DNA of 64,000 nt from Tritrichomonas musculus (taxonomy: Eukaryota > Parabasalia > Tritrichomonadida > Tritrichomonadidae): contig JAPFFF010000007.1 of assembly GCA_039105265.1 (NCBI GenBank), forward strand, positions 1,116,001 to 1,180,000, in the 5' to 3' direction. Of the stretch, positions 11,694 to 21,758 are shown one piece after another. The notes under the pieces were generated by a model. It was not told the origin of the DNA. It worked only from the letters and a program-made list of their open reading frames with translations, and made no database searches. Numbering within the stretch: the stretch's first letter is position 1; each line of letters opens with the position of its first letter. The translations under genes and the position numbers were made by a program.

Positions 11694-12863
11694 ATGGCTC
11701 TAAATGTAACGCTCGCCTTATTATCAATCTCAAATTTATATCAATCTCCTCTTCTTTCTTTGCATACATCCATAAGTCTTTATAAATCAACGTTTTCTTA
11801 TTCTTATAGCCATATTATCTACAATTCCTATCAATTGCGTGTGAATGATTGTTTATTTAAGCAATTTCGTAAATCTGCGATTTATATTGACGGAACCCCA
11901 TGGAACTTTACAGGATACCAAAAAGGACGAATGAAAGATCAACCAGTTGGCAACGAGCTTGTCCTCATATATGATGCAGTTTTCGAAGATTGTATCGTTG
12001 AAGAGCGAGGAGCTGCGATTTATCATTATATTTCAGCATGGTTTGGTACTTGTAATGTAACAAGATCTTCGTTCATTCGATGCCAAACACAAGATCAAGG
12101 TGGCGGAATATTTTTTGTCGGTCATGATTTTTTAATGGACAGTTGCTTTGGATATAACTGCTCTGCTATTTTTGGACAGTTCATATATACTTTTCTATAT
12201 GAAAATGAAGATAAAATGAATGCTGTTAATTACACTTCAACTATTATGTGTTCTATTGATAATGAAACTGGAAAAGATAGTGGAATTAAACTTTGGTATG
12301 GAGCTCCAAAAGTATTTGAATTGAATACAACTTTAAATTGGGTGGCTTGGGAATCTGCCGCACTTTACGTACAAGCATCTAGGATGACCAATACTTCTGT
12401 TTCTTTTTGTACATTTAATTCATGCCGAGGATCTTCCATAATACACACTAGAATAAATATACAAGCTACATTTGACCAATGTAATATGTTTAATTGTACA
12501 TTAACAGATAATGACGTTGGTCATATAGACTGTGAAAATAAAGGGATAATTACTCATTGCGTATTTGTCAAAAATACTGGTGAAAAAATATTTTATTTAA
12601 GAGATAATTCTACAGTTCAGCTTATTCGATGCAAATTTGATCGGCCTAAAGGCGATTGGTTAATTGTTGATCACGAAGATTGCCGCTTTGATCTAGAAAG
12701 CCCTAAAACTATTTGTAATGATCACTTAAACACATTTGTTGGTGAGCCATACTTTGGTGGTGGCAATAATAAATGTCCAGATAATTTTGATCAAAAGCAT
12801 GATTTGCTCCAAGGCACCTTTAACTATGAGAGATTAATGAAAGAAGGAAATCAAAAAAATTAA
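11694..12863 (+). CDS. Right-handed beta-helix surface-type protein
   Basis: This is a 389-residue protein with repeated short turns ending in N/C/G-rich motifs (VNDCLFKQF, DAVFEDCIVEERGAAIY, RSSFIRCQTQDQGGGIFF, DSCFGYNCSA, VSFCTFNSCRGSS, THCVFVKNTG). This is the pattern of parallel beta-helix (pectate-lyase-like/Pmp-like) proteins, abundant in trichomonads. The GGAIY/GGGIFF-type turns resemble the family at 19059-20993. Unlike that protein it lacks a stalk and a C-terminal membrane segment. The N-terminus (MALNVTLALLSISNL) could be a weak signal or could begin inside the helix, so it may be a truncated relative or a secreted form. Function unknown; adhesion is inference. Confidence 0.6.
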   Translation: MALNVTLALLSISNLYQSPLLSLHTSISLYKSTFSYSYSHIIYNSYQLRVNDCLFKQFRKSAIYIDGTPWNFTGYQKGRMKDQPVGNELVLIYDAVFEDCIVEERGAAIYHYISAWFGTCNVTRSSFIRCQTQDQGGGIFFVGHDFLMDSCFGYNCSAIFGQFIYTFLYENEDKMNAVNYTSTIMCSIDNETGKDSGIKLWYGAPKVFELNTTLNWVAWESAALYVQASRMTNTSVSFCTFNSCRGSSIIHTRINIQATFDQCNMFNCTLTDNDVGHIDCENKGIITHCVFVKNTGEKIFYLRDNSTVQLIRCKFDRPKGDWLIVDHEDCRFDLESPKTICNDHLNTFVGEPYFGGGNNKCPDNFDQKHDLLQGTFNYERLMKEGNQKN

Positions 12864-13184
12864 ATCATTTGTTAAATACATACTGTTTAATTAATAAAAT
12901 AAGTTTATAAATCAATTCAACTTTTTCTATAACCATTCACAAAAACTCATAATTATTCATTCAAAAAAAAAAAAAAAAATTCAATATTCAAAAAGAATAT
13001 GATATACTTTTTATTTTATAAGTGCTTGAAATCACTATAACAGCTAAATGAAGCAAATAATTCATTCAATATCAAAAAGTGGTCCACTTTTTCTATATTT
13101 ATTTGTATAACTCCATTCAAAATAAAAAGGTGAAAAATTCAATATATATTTGTCAAAATAACCGATGGCCGTCCTTTTTTATCA
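12864..13184. promoter_or_regulatory. Upstream region of eS25 with short palindrome
   Basis: It contains AAAAAGTGG-T-CCACTTTTT (13075-13093), a perfect 9-bp-stem palindrome, and then AAAAAGGTGAAAA (about 13123). A similar AAAAAGGTGAAAA stands upstream of the HMG-box gene (about 8875). Shared elements upstream of unrelated genes may be promoter motifs; this is inference. Confidence 0.3.
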
Positions 13185-13562
13185 ATGTCAGGTATCAAGA
13201 AGAAGTGGACAAAGACAACCAATAAGGAAAAGAGAGATTGGGCAACAGTTCTTCTTCCAGAAGTCGCCGAAGATATCCAAAAGAACGTACCAAAATCCAA
13301 AGTTATTACACCAGCCAAACTTGCAGAAAGATATAAAGTATCGCTTACAGTTGCTCGCAAAGTTTTAGAACAACTTGAAAAAGATGGTAAAATTGTTTGC
13401 TTGATCCATACCAATACACTTCGTACTTATGGTAGAGTTAGTGGCGGCGAAACCGAAGAAGCACCTGCTGAAGAAGCCAAGACAGAACAACCTGCTAAAG
13501 GCAAAGGTGGAAAGGGTGGTAAAGCTGGTAAAAACGCTCCAAAGCAACCAGCTGGTAAATAA
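13185..13562 (+). CDS. RPS25: Small-subunit ribosomal protein eS25
   Basis: This is a 125-residue protein. The N-terminal Lys-rich segment (KKKWTKTTNKEKRDWATVL) is followed by the conserved winged-helix core: VPKSKVITPAKLAERYKVSLTVARKVLEQL, then GKIVCLIHTNTLRTYGR. This is eS25, a 40S head protein near the E site, also needed for some IRES-driven translation in other eukaryotes. The core ends near residue 87. A trichomonad-type low-complexity tail follows (Ala/Glu, then Gly/Lys repeats). The ATG is preceded by TATCA, an initiator-like context 3-4 bases upstream. The stop lies in AAATAAA, so the TAAA cleavage signal overlaps it, as known in trichomonads. Confidence 0.95.
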   Translation: MSGIKKKWTKTTNKEKRDWATVLLPEVAEDIQKNVPKSKVITPAKLAERYKVSLTVARKVLEQLEKDGKIVCLIHTNTLRTYGRVSGGETEEAPAEEAKTEQPAKGKGGKGGKAGKNAPKQPAGK

Positions 13563-13987
13563 AATTTGACGCTTTATATTACATTTATCCATTAATATTT
13601 TCTAATTTTTATTATTATTTGTTTTTAATCTTTTGGTGGTTGCGTGGAGTTTTTTCAATTTAGCTTTGATTAACACTTTCTTGGTCAAGAAAGATAAGCT
13701 GATTTTATTGAATAAGATTCAAAATGCTTGGGACAACATTCAATTTTTTTCAATGTTTCTCTTAAAATCTTACATTCTACTTGTGACTTATTGACCTTTA
13801 AAATTAGTAATTTTGACCTTTACGTATTGAAAAAGTTTGTCCCAAGCCTTTTGAATCTTACTTTAGAAGATAAACGAATGTTCTTTTGAAAAAGTTTTGT
13901 ATTTATCCAATTTGTAAAAAATAAACGTAAAAAAATAGAATAAATTTATTGATTAATTATTTAAATAATTTACAGTTTTTTTAGATC
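13563..13987. other. Intergenic spacer with inverted repeat
   Basis: This lies between eS25 (plus) and the convergent CFAP65-like gene (minus). It contains a striking inverted repeat at 13711-13862, listed separately. Nothing coding. Confidence 0.5.
13711..13862. repeat. ~150-bp inverted repeat (MITE-like)
   Basis: The left arm, AAGATTCAAAATGCTTGGGA and onward (13713-13735), is matched by the right arm TTGTCCCAAGCCTTTTGAAT and onward (13837-13860), with ATTCAAT/ATTGAAA extending the pairing inward. Pairing is about 23-30 bp with few mismatches and ~95 bp between arms. It sits between two convergent genes, so it could be a MITE or a shared 3'-end structure. Confidence 0.5.
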
Positions 13988-16900
13988 TCAATGCATTGTC
14001 TTAAATCCACTTACATGAATGATCTCTTTTTCTAAGTTGAATTTATGATCATTAGCTTCAACAATAATTTCGTCAATAATTCCACCTAAAACATCATGAA
14101 TGTTATCAATATATTTTTCATTAGGTACAACAGCTTGAGGAATATCGATAACAGGATCTTCTTTATACAATTGTGAGAAAAGAGGAATGTGTTCTTGCCT
14201 TAATTTGGCATCTTGAATTGTTACTTTTCGTTGTTGTTCGTCTGCAATTGTTGAATCTATAATGCCTAACAATAAATCAGCAACTTCTTCTTTCTGTCTT
14301 GTAGCGAAATCAATTGATGAAGTCGGAGCCTCGAAATAGTAAGTATCGATTGAGCCATATTTTTCGCGGTATTCATTCTTTGACATTGCATTAAAGACAA
14401 CGTCAAAGTATTGAACAGCAGCGTGTCCATTTTGACGATCAATTATATCATCTTCACTTTGAGAAGAAGCTCTTTTACCGATGTGAGTTGAGAAAAGTCT
14501 GCTACTATTTTGCTTAGATCTTTGTGATGCCTCTAAAGTTCTTTCACCAACACTCTTCCAGTTTTCTTCTCTTTCTCGAAGTCTTTTGAGTGTAGCAAGT
14601 CTTCCTCCTTTTCCAGCCATATTTGAATTAATTGGTGGATCAGCAGCGATTACTTCATCAACATATTCTTCATCGCCGCCATTGTTTATATTACTCTGTT
14701 CGTTATCATTATTGTCATCAATTTCTGTATTTTTGTTGGATTTGTTAGATCTACCTTTTCCTTTAGGAGTAGATGTAGCTGTTGCAGTTTTCTTTCTGCC
14801 TGTTCGACTATCTCTTGAATGAAGAGCTGATCGACTATTATTATTTGTAATTTCATCTTCTTTCTTCTGGCGATCGAAGTAGATTGGAACTGGTGCACAA
14901 AAGATAGTTGGAACATCTGGTGAATAAATTGTTAACGTCAAGATTTGTTGTTTTCCAGGAAGGATTAAACCTTTTCGTGGTTCGATTTTAACAAGATCAG
15001 AAACAATTTCAGCTTCATAATCTAAAGGTTCGTTGCTAATATTATCCATGAAAATAAGTCTGTCTGTACGTGCAAAAACAGGTAAATCTCCGAAATCAAT
15101 GAATTGCTCGCTTAATACAATTGGTGATACATCATTGATTGTCAAACACTTGGGTGGAAAGATCGGCCATTCAACATGGCATTCATCGAAATCTGTATGG
15201 ACACCTCGACCAGAAAGAGTGACTGTGAAATTGTTTCCATTTGTGATTAAACATAAAATTGATACTTCATAATCAATAGCTTCAAGCGGTTTAAAGATGA
15301 ATGAAACAAAAGCTGTTGATCTACTTTTGATTATTCCTGAAGGAGATAGGCATCTGAAAATCTCAAAATTATGATTCCTTTCACTAACCTCTTGGACTTG
15401 TGTCAAATCAAATCTGTAATCAGCGTCTGTTCCAGATGGATTAAATAATTTCAATATTTGGATTGGTGGGTCAATTGAACCAATTGGGACTGGTTGAAGT
15501 TTGAAATGAGAAACAATAGGAACAACATGAGGAACTGAAGGTTCTAAAGTTGTTCCACGAAGGAGAAGTTTAATAATTCTGCCGTTTTGAATTGAAAGAA
15601 CAATTGGAAGGTGATGCGATTCAATAAATTTATGAATATATGTGAAACAAACTGTAGTTGTTTCATTTGGCTCGAGATGAAACTTTTTCTCACTTACTTT
15701 AAATAATTTCGCCTGCATAATTTGGTCTTGCTTTAATTGATCAGGATCTATTTCATCAGGTAATGCCCAATATTCGGGATCAATTGAAACATCGTTTGGA
15801 AAGTTGATTGAAAAATTAAATGCAATATGTCCGATATTTTGGAATTTGACATAAATAAGAGAAGGGTCTGAAGAAACTATATCATGACCGAAATCAATCA
15901 CAAATGACTTCAAATCATCTGCGAGTGAGTCACAACCCAGTAGATTTAATTCAGAGTTTATTTGGTTGGCAGAAGTTTCATCCCAAATTTCTTCTCTTGA
16001 ATATTTTGGTGAGAAAACATCGACGATCTTCAAATGAGGGAAACATCCGATTCCTTTAACAGCACAAATCTGACTAGCGCTTGATTTGATTGCCATTTGA
16101 GAGATATGCTTACTCGCATCAGCATTTTGTTGAAATATTGTTTCATTCAACAAGCTACACAAAATTGTATCAGCAATATCGCCTGGTGAATGTGGAGTGA
16201 ATCTCACTTCTATCTCTCTTGATGAACGGGGTGGAAGGACATCATCACCTGGAGAAAATTGAAGTAATTTTAATGATGGATTTCCCGGTTGAAGCAAAAA
16301 GTGCATTTGTGAGTCACTATGATTTGAAATGGAAAGAGTTGATGTTGCTGTTGAATTAATTCGAACGAAACCAAAATCAATATTTTGTGGTTTTGAGTTA
16401 ACTATGCAATCTGTGACTAATGTGCAAACCGTTAATGGATAATGTTGAACTGTTTTAAGTGAAGATGCTAATCCTGAGTCAAGATGAACTGCTTCAGGAC
16501 CAAATATATATTGTAACATTTCGTGAGCTACAAATTCATTTGAATAATTAGATAATGCTTGAACATTACAAACAACTTCGACACGAAATTCACCAACTGA
16601 ATCAGGATGAAATTCCCATTCGCAATCAATAATTTCTCTTGATTTGATCTCTGCTGACTGTGGTTTAACAATGAGAAGTTGTTGATAAATCGTTGGTATT
16701 TTCCATTCGATTTTAACTGGGACAGTTGAATCGTTTGTAATTTGAATAGTTTGGTTAGAAATTGATCCTAATGAAACTGGATGTAAAAACATTGTACCTG
16801 TAACAGAAAATGAAACTCCTGGAACAGATGCGTCTCCTTTTAGATTTACTGAGAAGTTATTTAATGGAGAATCATTAATTGATGCAAACAAAGATGCATG

Positions 16901-18649
16901 ATAATGTCCGCGTTGTGATGGTGAGAATTTAACAACAAAAATTTGGAAGCTTCCTTTGTTAATGGTACCAACTTGCGGATATACTGAAAATGCAGATGAT
17001 GATGCTTGTACAGAATCTCTATCTGGCTTTTCAGGTTCAACAATTCTTGCATCAAATTTAAATGCGCAATCTCCTCTATTTTCAACAAAAAATGTTTGGA
17101 ATTTTGAATCACCGGCGATTGCTCCTGAAAAAACAACAGTTTTGTGTGATGTATACATTGTTGGAATAAATGACGTAACATCATCCATTGTATGGCCATC
17201 ACAAAAAGGTGATAAAAGAAATGGTAACGTTGGAAAATCAACAATGCTTGCACTTCTCATTTCTTTGTATTGACAAAAACCTTCGAGGGTTGTACCCATA
17301 TATTGAAATTCGAGTTTTGGATTAAATTTCAAATGAATGTCAGCAGTTTGTTTTTTCTGTATTTCAATTGTTGATGGTGTAATTGTTACAAATCCATCTT
17401 TGCTGTTTTGCCAAAACAGAGTAACTGCGCTTTCTGTATTATTTTTGACTGATAATGTTTGTTCATCTGGTGAAACATCGCGTTGGCATTGGCCAAATTC
17501 GAAATGGTTGGACGAAAGACTGATAAGATCTCTGGTTATAAAAAGTTCGTCGAAAATATGCTCTCCGGCATTTAACGTGCATTTATTTCGTTTGAGATCG
17601 CCTGTAACATAATCAACTTCTGGCATTTGACATTCAGTAACCTTAGGAAGAAGATGAGGTGGTTTGTTTCCAAGGCCTTGGCTAATGATTTGATGATTCC
17701 AATCGATTTGTTGTGCTTTAAATCTGGGAGGATGTGTAAAAGTATCATAAGCACTGCCAAAAACATCGATGGCAAGTGGTGGATGTTGATGAACAATAAG
17801 AATAACTCTTCTATAATAAGCAATTGGATTTTGTGGTGTAAAAGTAACGCGAACGGATTTTGAAAAATTAGGAGGCAAAATACCTTGAATTGGATCGAAA
17901 GAAAAAACAGATGTTGGTTCAATTAAAAATTGGAAAAAGATCCTTCGTTTTGAATGATTAACGATATTGAAAATATTGGATGAAAAATTTTTGAGCTGAA
18001 CGTTTCCAAGAGATAAATAGGAGTGATCTAAAGTAACTTTTGGACCAGTCACGTATGCCTCGCATCTCAAATTTGCTGAGTTCCCTCCAGCTGTACAAAA
18101 TTTTATGTTTGCAAAAGCATAAAAATCGAAATTCATTGGATGAAAAGAAATTTTGACTGTTTCTGTCCCTTGGGGTTTAAGATTAAGTTTTGTAGGCTGA
18201 ATAACAAATTGATTAAAATCGGTTGTTATATCAACGGTGGCTGGTACTGGTGCTGAGTTATGAACTGTAATCGTTTGTGATGCTTTTGCTGAACTTGGAA
18301 CACGTCCAAAATCGATGTACGATGTGCTAAGCGAAATATGTGGCACTTTTGCAACTCCAATAGCAACAAGTTCCGACTTTTCCAGTAGATCTTTACCAAA
18401 TCTGCAGATTAACGTTCCATCAAAACGAGATGCGGTTACAGGAAGAAAGAAAATTTCAAAAACTTGCTGTTTACGTCCGGGAATTGTGCCATGTTGTGGT
18501 TTGATATTAAACGGTTCTTTTGATAGCCAAACAAATGTTGTTTCTTCGCGACTCGAATTAGTTACAGTAACTTCTCTTTTTGTAGTTTCACCTACAGGAC
18601 AAAATCCAAAGTCAACTTGATTGGGAACTTTAAGAGTTGATTGCTTCAT
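13988..18649 (-). CDS. CFAP65-like axonemal ASH/MSP-domain protein
   Basis: This 1553-residue protein is built of repeated immunoglobulin-like ASH/MSP modules, the ASPM-SPD-2-Hydin type. Recurrent signatures are xxFGxVxxxx..xxxVxNxS near residues 10, 112, 215, 410, 535, 655, 800, 965, 1105 and 1210 (e.g. VDFGFCPVGE, IDFGRVPSSA, FEFGQCQRD, IDFGFVRINS, IDFGDLPVF). Length and a low-complexity segment near 1290-1400 (Lys/Ser/Asn/Asp-rich) followed by a helical C-terminus resemble CFAP65 (CCDC108), a central-apparatus protein of motile flagella; DLEC1 or CFAP47 are alternatives. Start: first ATG of the frame, 7-8 bases from an AT-rich leader. It is convergent with eS25. It would function in the flagellar axoneme. 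Some modules may be degenerate. Confidence 0.7.
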   Translation of the reverse strand: MKQSTLKVPNQVDFGFCPVGETTKREVTVTNSSREETTFVWLSKEPFNIKPQHGTIPGRKQQVFEIFFLPVTASRFDGTLICRFGKDLLEKSELVAIGVAKVPHISLSTSYIDFGRVPSSAKASQTITVHNSAPVPATVDITTDFNQFVIQPTKLNLKPQGTETVKISFHPMNFDFYAFANIKFCTAGGNSANLRCEAYVTGPKVTLDHSYLSLGNVQLKNFSSNIFNIVNHSKRRIFFQFLIEPTSVFSFDPIQGILPPNFSKSVRVTFTPQNPIAYYRRVILIVHQHPPLAIDVFGSAYDTFTHPPRFKAQQIDWNHQIISQGLGNKPPHLLPKVTECQMPEVDYVTGDLKRNKCTLNAGEHIFDELFITRDLISLSSNHFEFGQCQRDVSPDEQTLSVKNNTESAVTLFWQNSKDGFVTITPSTIEIQKKQTADIHLKFNPKLEFQYMGTTLEGFCQYKEMRSASIVDFPTLPFLLSPFCDGHTMDDVTSFIPTMYTSHKTVVFSGAIAGDSKFQTFFVENRGDCAFKFDARIVEPEKPDRDSVQASSSAFSVYPQVGTINKGSFQIFVVKFSPSQRGHYHASLFASINDSPLNNFSVNLKGDASVPGVSFSVTGTMFLHPVSLGSISNQTIQITNDSTVPVKIEWKIPTIYQQLLIVKPQSAEIKSREIIDCEWEFHPDSVGEFRVEVVCNVQALSNYSNEFVAHEMLQYIFGPEAVHLDSGLASSLKTVQHYPLTVCTLVTDCIVNSKPQNIDFGFVRINSTATSTLSISNHSDSQMHFLLQPGNPSLKLLQFSPGDDVLPPRSSREIEVRFTPHSPGDIADTILCSLLNETIFQQNADASKHISQMAIKSSASQICAVKGIGCFPHLKIVDVFSPKYSREEIWDETSANQINSELNLLGCDSLADDLKSFVIDFGHDIVSSDPSLIYVKFQNIGHIAFNFSINFPNDVSIDPEYWALPDEIDPDQLKQDQIMQAKLFKVSEKKFHLEPNETTTVCFTYIHKFIESHHLPIVLSIQNGRIIKLLLRGTTLEPSVPHVVPIVSHFKLQPVPIGSIDPPIQILKLFNPSGTDADYRFDLTQVQEVSERNHNFEIFRCLSPSGIIKSRSTAFVSFIFKPLEAIDYEVSILCLITNGNNFTVTLSGRGVHTDFDECHVEWPIFPPKCLTINDVSPIVLSEQFIDFGDLPVFARTDRLIFMDNISNEPLDYEAEIVSDLVKIEPRKGLILPGKQQILTLTIYSPDVPTIFCAPVPIYFDRQKKEDEITNNNSRSALHSRDSRTGRKKTATATSTPKGKGRSNKSNKNTEIDDNNDNEQSNINNGGDEEYVDEVIAADPPINSNMAGKGGRLATLKRLREREENWKSVGERTLEASQRSKQNSSRLFSTHIGKRASSQSEDDIIDRQNGHAAVQYFDVVFNAMSKNEYREKYGSIDTYYFEAPTSSIDFATRQKEEVADLLLGIIDSTIADEQQRKVTIQDAKLRQEHIPLFSQLYKEDPVIDIPQAVVPNEKYIDNIHDVLGGIIDEIIVEANDHKFNLEKEIIHVSGFKTMH

Positions 18650-19058
18650 TTTTTATTGGATATTAAAAAACGGATAAAGTTTGTTTTTTTATTAACAAAA
18701 AGTGGACTAAGAATTTGACCTTTTTGGATTCGACCTTTTTCAAAGTCCTTACGTTAAATTTTAACGAGTTAATTTTTTAAATAAACTAATCTTTAAAATG
18801 TTTAAGACAAATCTCAAATATTGATGATTTTTTTTTTAAATAGACAAGTAATAAAGCATGATAACATAATCCAACAAAGCTTTCATAATCACTCATAATC
18901 ATCAATTATGAGACAAAAGTAATATATGACGAATAAATATATATTTAAAATTTTATTTTTCAGTTGAATTCGCATTCAATATATATTTGAAATATAAAAG
19001 CATTTATAAAACATACAAACATAATATATATTATAACAAGTAAAACTCTATGATTTTG
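18650..19058. other. Intergenic spacer
   Basis: It holds the upstream region of the CFAP65-like gene and the 3' flank of the surface protein (both on the minus strand). No gene or strong structure was seen. Confidence 0.5.
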
Positions 19059-20993
19059 TTAAGCAAACTGATTAAATTGTGGAGTTGTTCTTGAATTGTT
19101 GAAATTAATCTCAAAATCTACTTCTGACTCAGTATTTTCGTTACAAAAAGCTTCTCTTTTTTTATTTTTACAGTGTAAAACTATCAAAACGATTAAAACT
19201 ATAATAATAATCAAAACGATTACTCCAATAATGGAACCCACAAGAGGAAGAGTGTAATCTTTTGGTTTCCTATTTTGATTAATATGAATTGCATGATCTG
19301 TTGAAATGAATGATGTTTCGAATAAAAATGAAAATGGAAATTGTGATTCGCTTTCATTTAATGATGAATCATACGAAAAATCTGTTGATGGTGTTAATAA
19401 ATGTGATTCTGCTTTTGTAAATGATATTTCTGATTTTTCAGAAGATGAAATTTCAAAAAAAGATTCTGTTGGAAGAAATTCTTGGCTGGTTGGATCATTA
19501 AATGATTCTGGTACTATTTGTGTGGTTTCAGTTTCTGTAAAGCAATCTGTTATTGTTTCCATTAAAGAATCTGAGGGTGTTTCTATTGGAGTTTCTGTTG
19601 GAGTTTCTGTTGGAGTTTCAATTGGAGTTTCTGTTGGAGTTTCAATTGGAGTTTCTGTTGGAGTTTCAATAGGTGTTTCTGTTGGAGTTTCAATAGGTGT
19701 TTCTGTTGGAGTTTCAATAGGTGTTTCTGTTGGAGTTTCAATAGGTGTTTCTGTTGGAGTTTCAATAGGTGTTTCTGTTGGAGTTTCAATAGGTGTTTCT
19801 GTTGGAGTTTCAATAGGTGTTTCTGTTGGAGTTTCTGTTGGAGTTTCAATAGGTGTTTCTGTTGGAGTTTCTGTTGGAGTTTCAATAGGTATTTCTGTTG
19901 GAGTTTCAATAGGAGTCTCTGTTGGTGTTTCAATTGGAATTTGGCTTGATGATGGTGAGGGAGATCTTGATAAAGATTCCTTTGGTGATTGAGTGGGTGT
20001 AGGTGGAACAATTCCTTCTTCAAAAATAAAATCATCAATATGGCATATTTTGTTCTGTGTATCATTAAAAATATATTTGAAATTATTATTTTTGTTAACT
20101 GATTGATCTGTTATTATTAAATTGTCTGCTGAATATTCAAATGATGGGAAAACAATGTTTTGTACAATATAATTGCATTTCTCAAATAATATTTTCATAA
20201 AATTCAGTCCAGCATCTATATCTTGATAGCAAAAGCAAAGATCAGTAGCATTAACATCTTCACAACTCTCAAAAGCTACATATGCATAATGCTTAGGATT
20301 TCTAATCTTTCCAGTATTATTAATGAATGTTGAATGAGAAAATGTTCCAATTGAATTTTTTATATAAACAATTCCTGTCTGATAATCTGAACTCTCATGG
20401 CAATTATCTACTAATATCTGAGATATTTTAAAATTGCAATTCATAATCACAAAAGCAGAAGAACCACGTACTCCAGATTTGCATTCTGAAAAATGGTTTT
20501 TTGAAAATATGATATTAATAACATTATATGCCCAAATTCCTCCTCCATCTACGCCTTTACACTTTAAAAAAAAACATTGGGATATAAAAAGAGATTCAGC
20601 ATTCTGAATTCTTATAGCCCCATCTGAATTAATGTTCCCAATTGAATCAAAAGTACAATCTTCTATTGAATATTTTTCATTCTTATTATTTCCTTGGATT
20701 TGATTGTTACATTTTAAATAGTGAGGAACAACAACATCTGACGATAGAATAACAGATTGGATATAAAAATTAAATATTGTTTTTTTTAAATAAAATGATG
20801 TAAATTTGGATAAACAAAAAGAAAACGTAAAAGATTTATGAAAAAATGAATTTGAAATTGATAATGAATTAGACTTGGTTAAAAGCGGTGAAGCGAAAAA
20901 ATAATTTGGATTGGGATGAAACAATATGTCTTTGGATGAGATTGTCAAGTTACCAAGGAATGATAATATTGAAATAATGTGAATAAATACCAT
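19059..20993 (-). CDS. Membrane-anchored beta-helix surface protein with TPE stalk
   Basis: This 644-residue protein has a complete surface architecture. Residues 1-20 (MVFIHIISILSFLGNLTISS) form a signal peptide. Residues ~60-300 are beta-helix turns with GAIRI, GGGIWAY and CxxxxG motifs. Residues ~328-480 are a stalk of 4-residue units (ETPT/ETPI) in DNA of 12- and 24-bp periodicity. About residues 575-605 are a strongly hydrophobic membrane helix (Val/Ile/Leu-rich), followed by a short basic tail starting HCKNKKRE. This is a type I membrane protein of the trichomonad Pmp/beta-helix group, with a mucin-like Thr/Pro rod holding the head off the surface. Adhesion or contact sensing is inference. 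Repeat number is likely to vary between strains. A long antisense open frame across the stalk is a repeat artefact. Confidence 0.75.
   Translation of the reverse strand: MVFIHIISILSFLGNLTISSKDILFHPNPNYFFASPLLTKSNSLSISNSFFHKSFTFSFCLSKFTSFYLKKTIFNFYIQSVILSSDVVVPHYLKCNNQIQGNNKNEKYSIEDCTFDSIGNINSDGAIRIQNAESLFISQCFFLKCKGVDGGGIWAYNVINIIFSKNHFSECKSGVRGSSAFVIMNCNFKISQILVDNCHESSDYQTGIVYIKNSIGTFSHSTFINNTGKIRNPKHYAYVAFESCEDVNATDLCFCYQDIDAGLNFMKILFEKCNYIVQNIVFPSFEYSADNLIITDQSVNKNNNFKYIFNDTQNKICHIDDFIFEEGIVPPTPTQSPKESLSRSPSPSSSQIPIETPTETPIETPTEIPIETPTETPTETPIETPTETPTETPIETPTETPIETPTETPIETPTETPIETPTETPIETPTETPIETPTETPIETPTETPIETPTETPIETPTETPTETPIETPSDSLMETITDCFTETETTQIVPESFNDPTSQEFLPTESFFEISSSEKSEISFTKAESHLLTPSTDFSYDSSLNESESQFPFSFLFETSFISTDHAIHINQNRKPKDYTLPLVGSIIGVIVLIIIIVLIVLIVLHCKNKKREAFCNENTESEVDFEINFNNSRTTPQFNQFA
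19575..19938. repeat. 12/24-bp stalk-coding tandem repeat
   Basis: Tandem 12-bp units of the type GGAGTTTCTGTT and GGTGTTTCAATA (plus-strand reading), mostly arranged as a 24-bp higher-order repeat, encode ETPT/ETPI on the minus strand. The central copies are nearly identical, which implies recent expansion, while edge copies are diverged. The array is open in all shadow frames. Confidence 0.85.
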
Positions 20994-21758
20994 TTATTAA
21001 AAATTATAAACGTAACTATTGCAATAGAAAAATTGAATTAATTCAAAAAAATTTGAAATCTTTTTGAAATTTTTAAATTTAAAATTTTTAGGTTAATCAT
21101 AGTATATTATAAAAAAAATTAAATTATTGTATTATTTATTTAATATAAAATATATAATACAAAATTTATTATCAAAATTTCAACAATTTTCTTGAAAATA
21201 ATTATTTCTTTTTTTGTGTTTTTATGAAAAATTGATAAAAAATTCAAATCTATCTCAAAAACTTTTGAAAAAAATAAATTTTATATAAATATAGAATAAT
21301 TCGAGTATTTTAGCATATTCTATGGTATAAACCTATTATAATATTTTAAAATGTCTAAGTATATCAAAAAAAAATAATAAAATTTATTTAAAATATGACA
21401 TTTGAATTTCAAATTTAAAAATAATAAAGAAAAAAAAATGAATATCGGTCTTGCTTTTCTTTTTATTTCAAATGGAATGAAATAAATAATGTTTACAAAA
21501 ACTAAAAAAAACAATAAAAAGCATTTTTGATCATAAATCATTTTGGATTCTTATTCACCTATTTGAAATATAAAATACCCCTGAATTTCCACTATATTTA
21601 GATTTATTTATTGTGGTTTTAAAGTTCATGTGCTATCAAATCTTATTTTGAATTTATCAAACATCATTATTTTCAAATATTCAATTGAATGAAACTTTTT
21701 CAAAATAAATTAATCAAATTAAAAGAAAAATTGAAAGAAAATCTGCAAGGAAAATTTT
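20994..21758. other. Intergenic AT-rich spacer between divergent genes
   Basis: It lies between the surface protein (minus) and the La-motif gene (plus). No gene, RNA or repeat was recognised. Confidence 0.5.

Noticed and set aside
19306-20065. Long antisense and out-of-frame open frames (GVSVGVSI, LLKLQQKH repeats)
   Set aside because: Shadows of the stalk-coding repeat of the surface protein, which itself has a signal peptide and membrane helix in its own frame.
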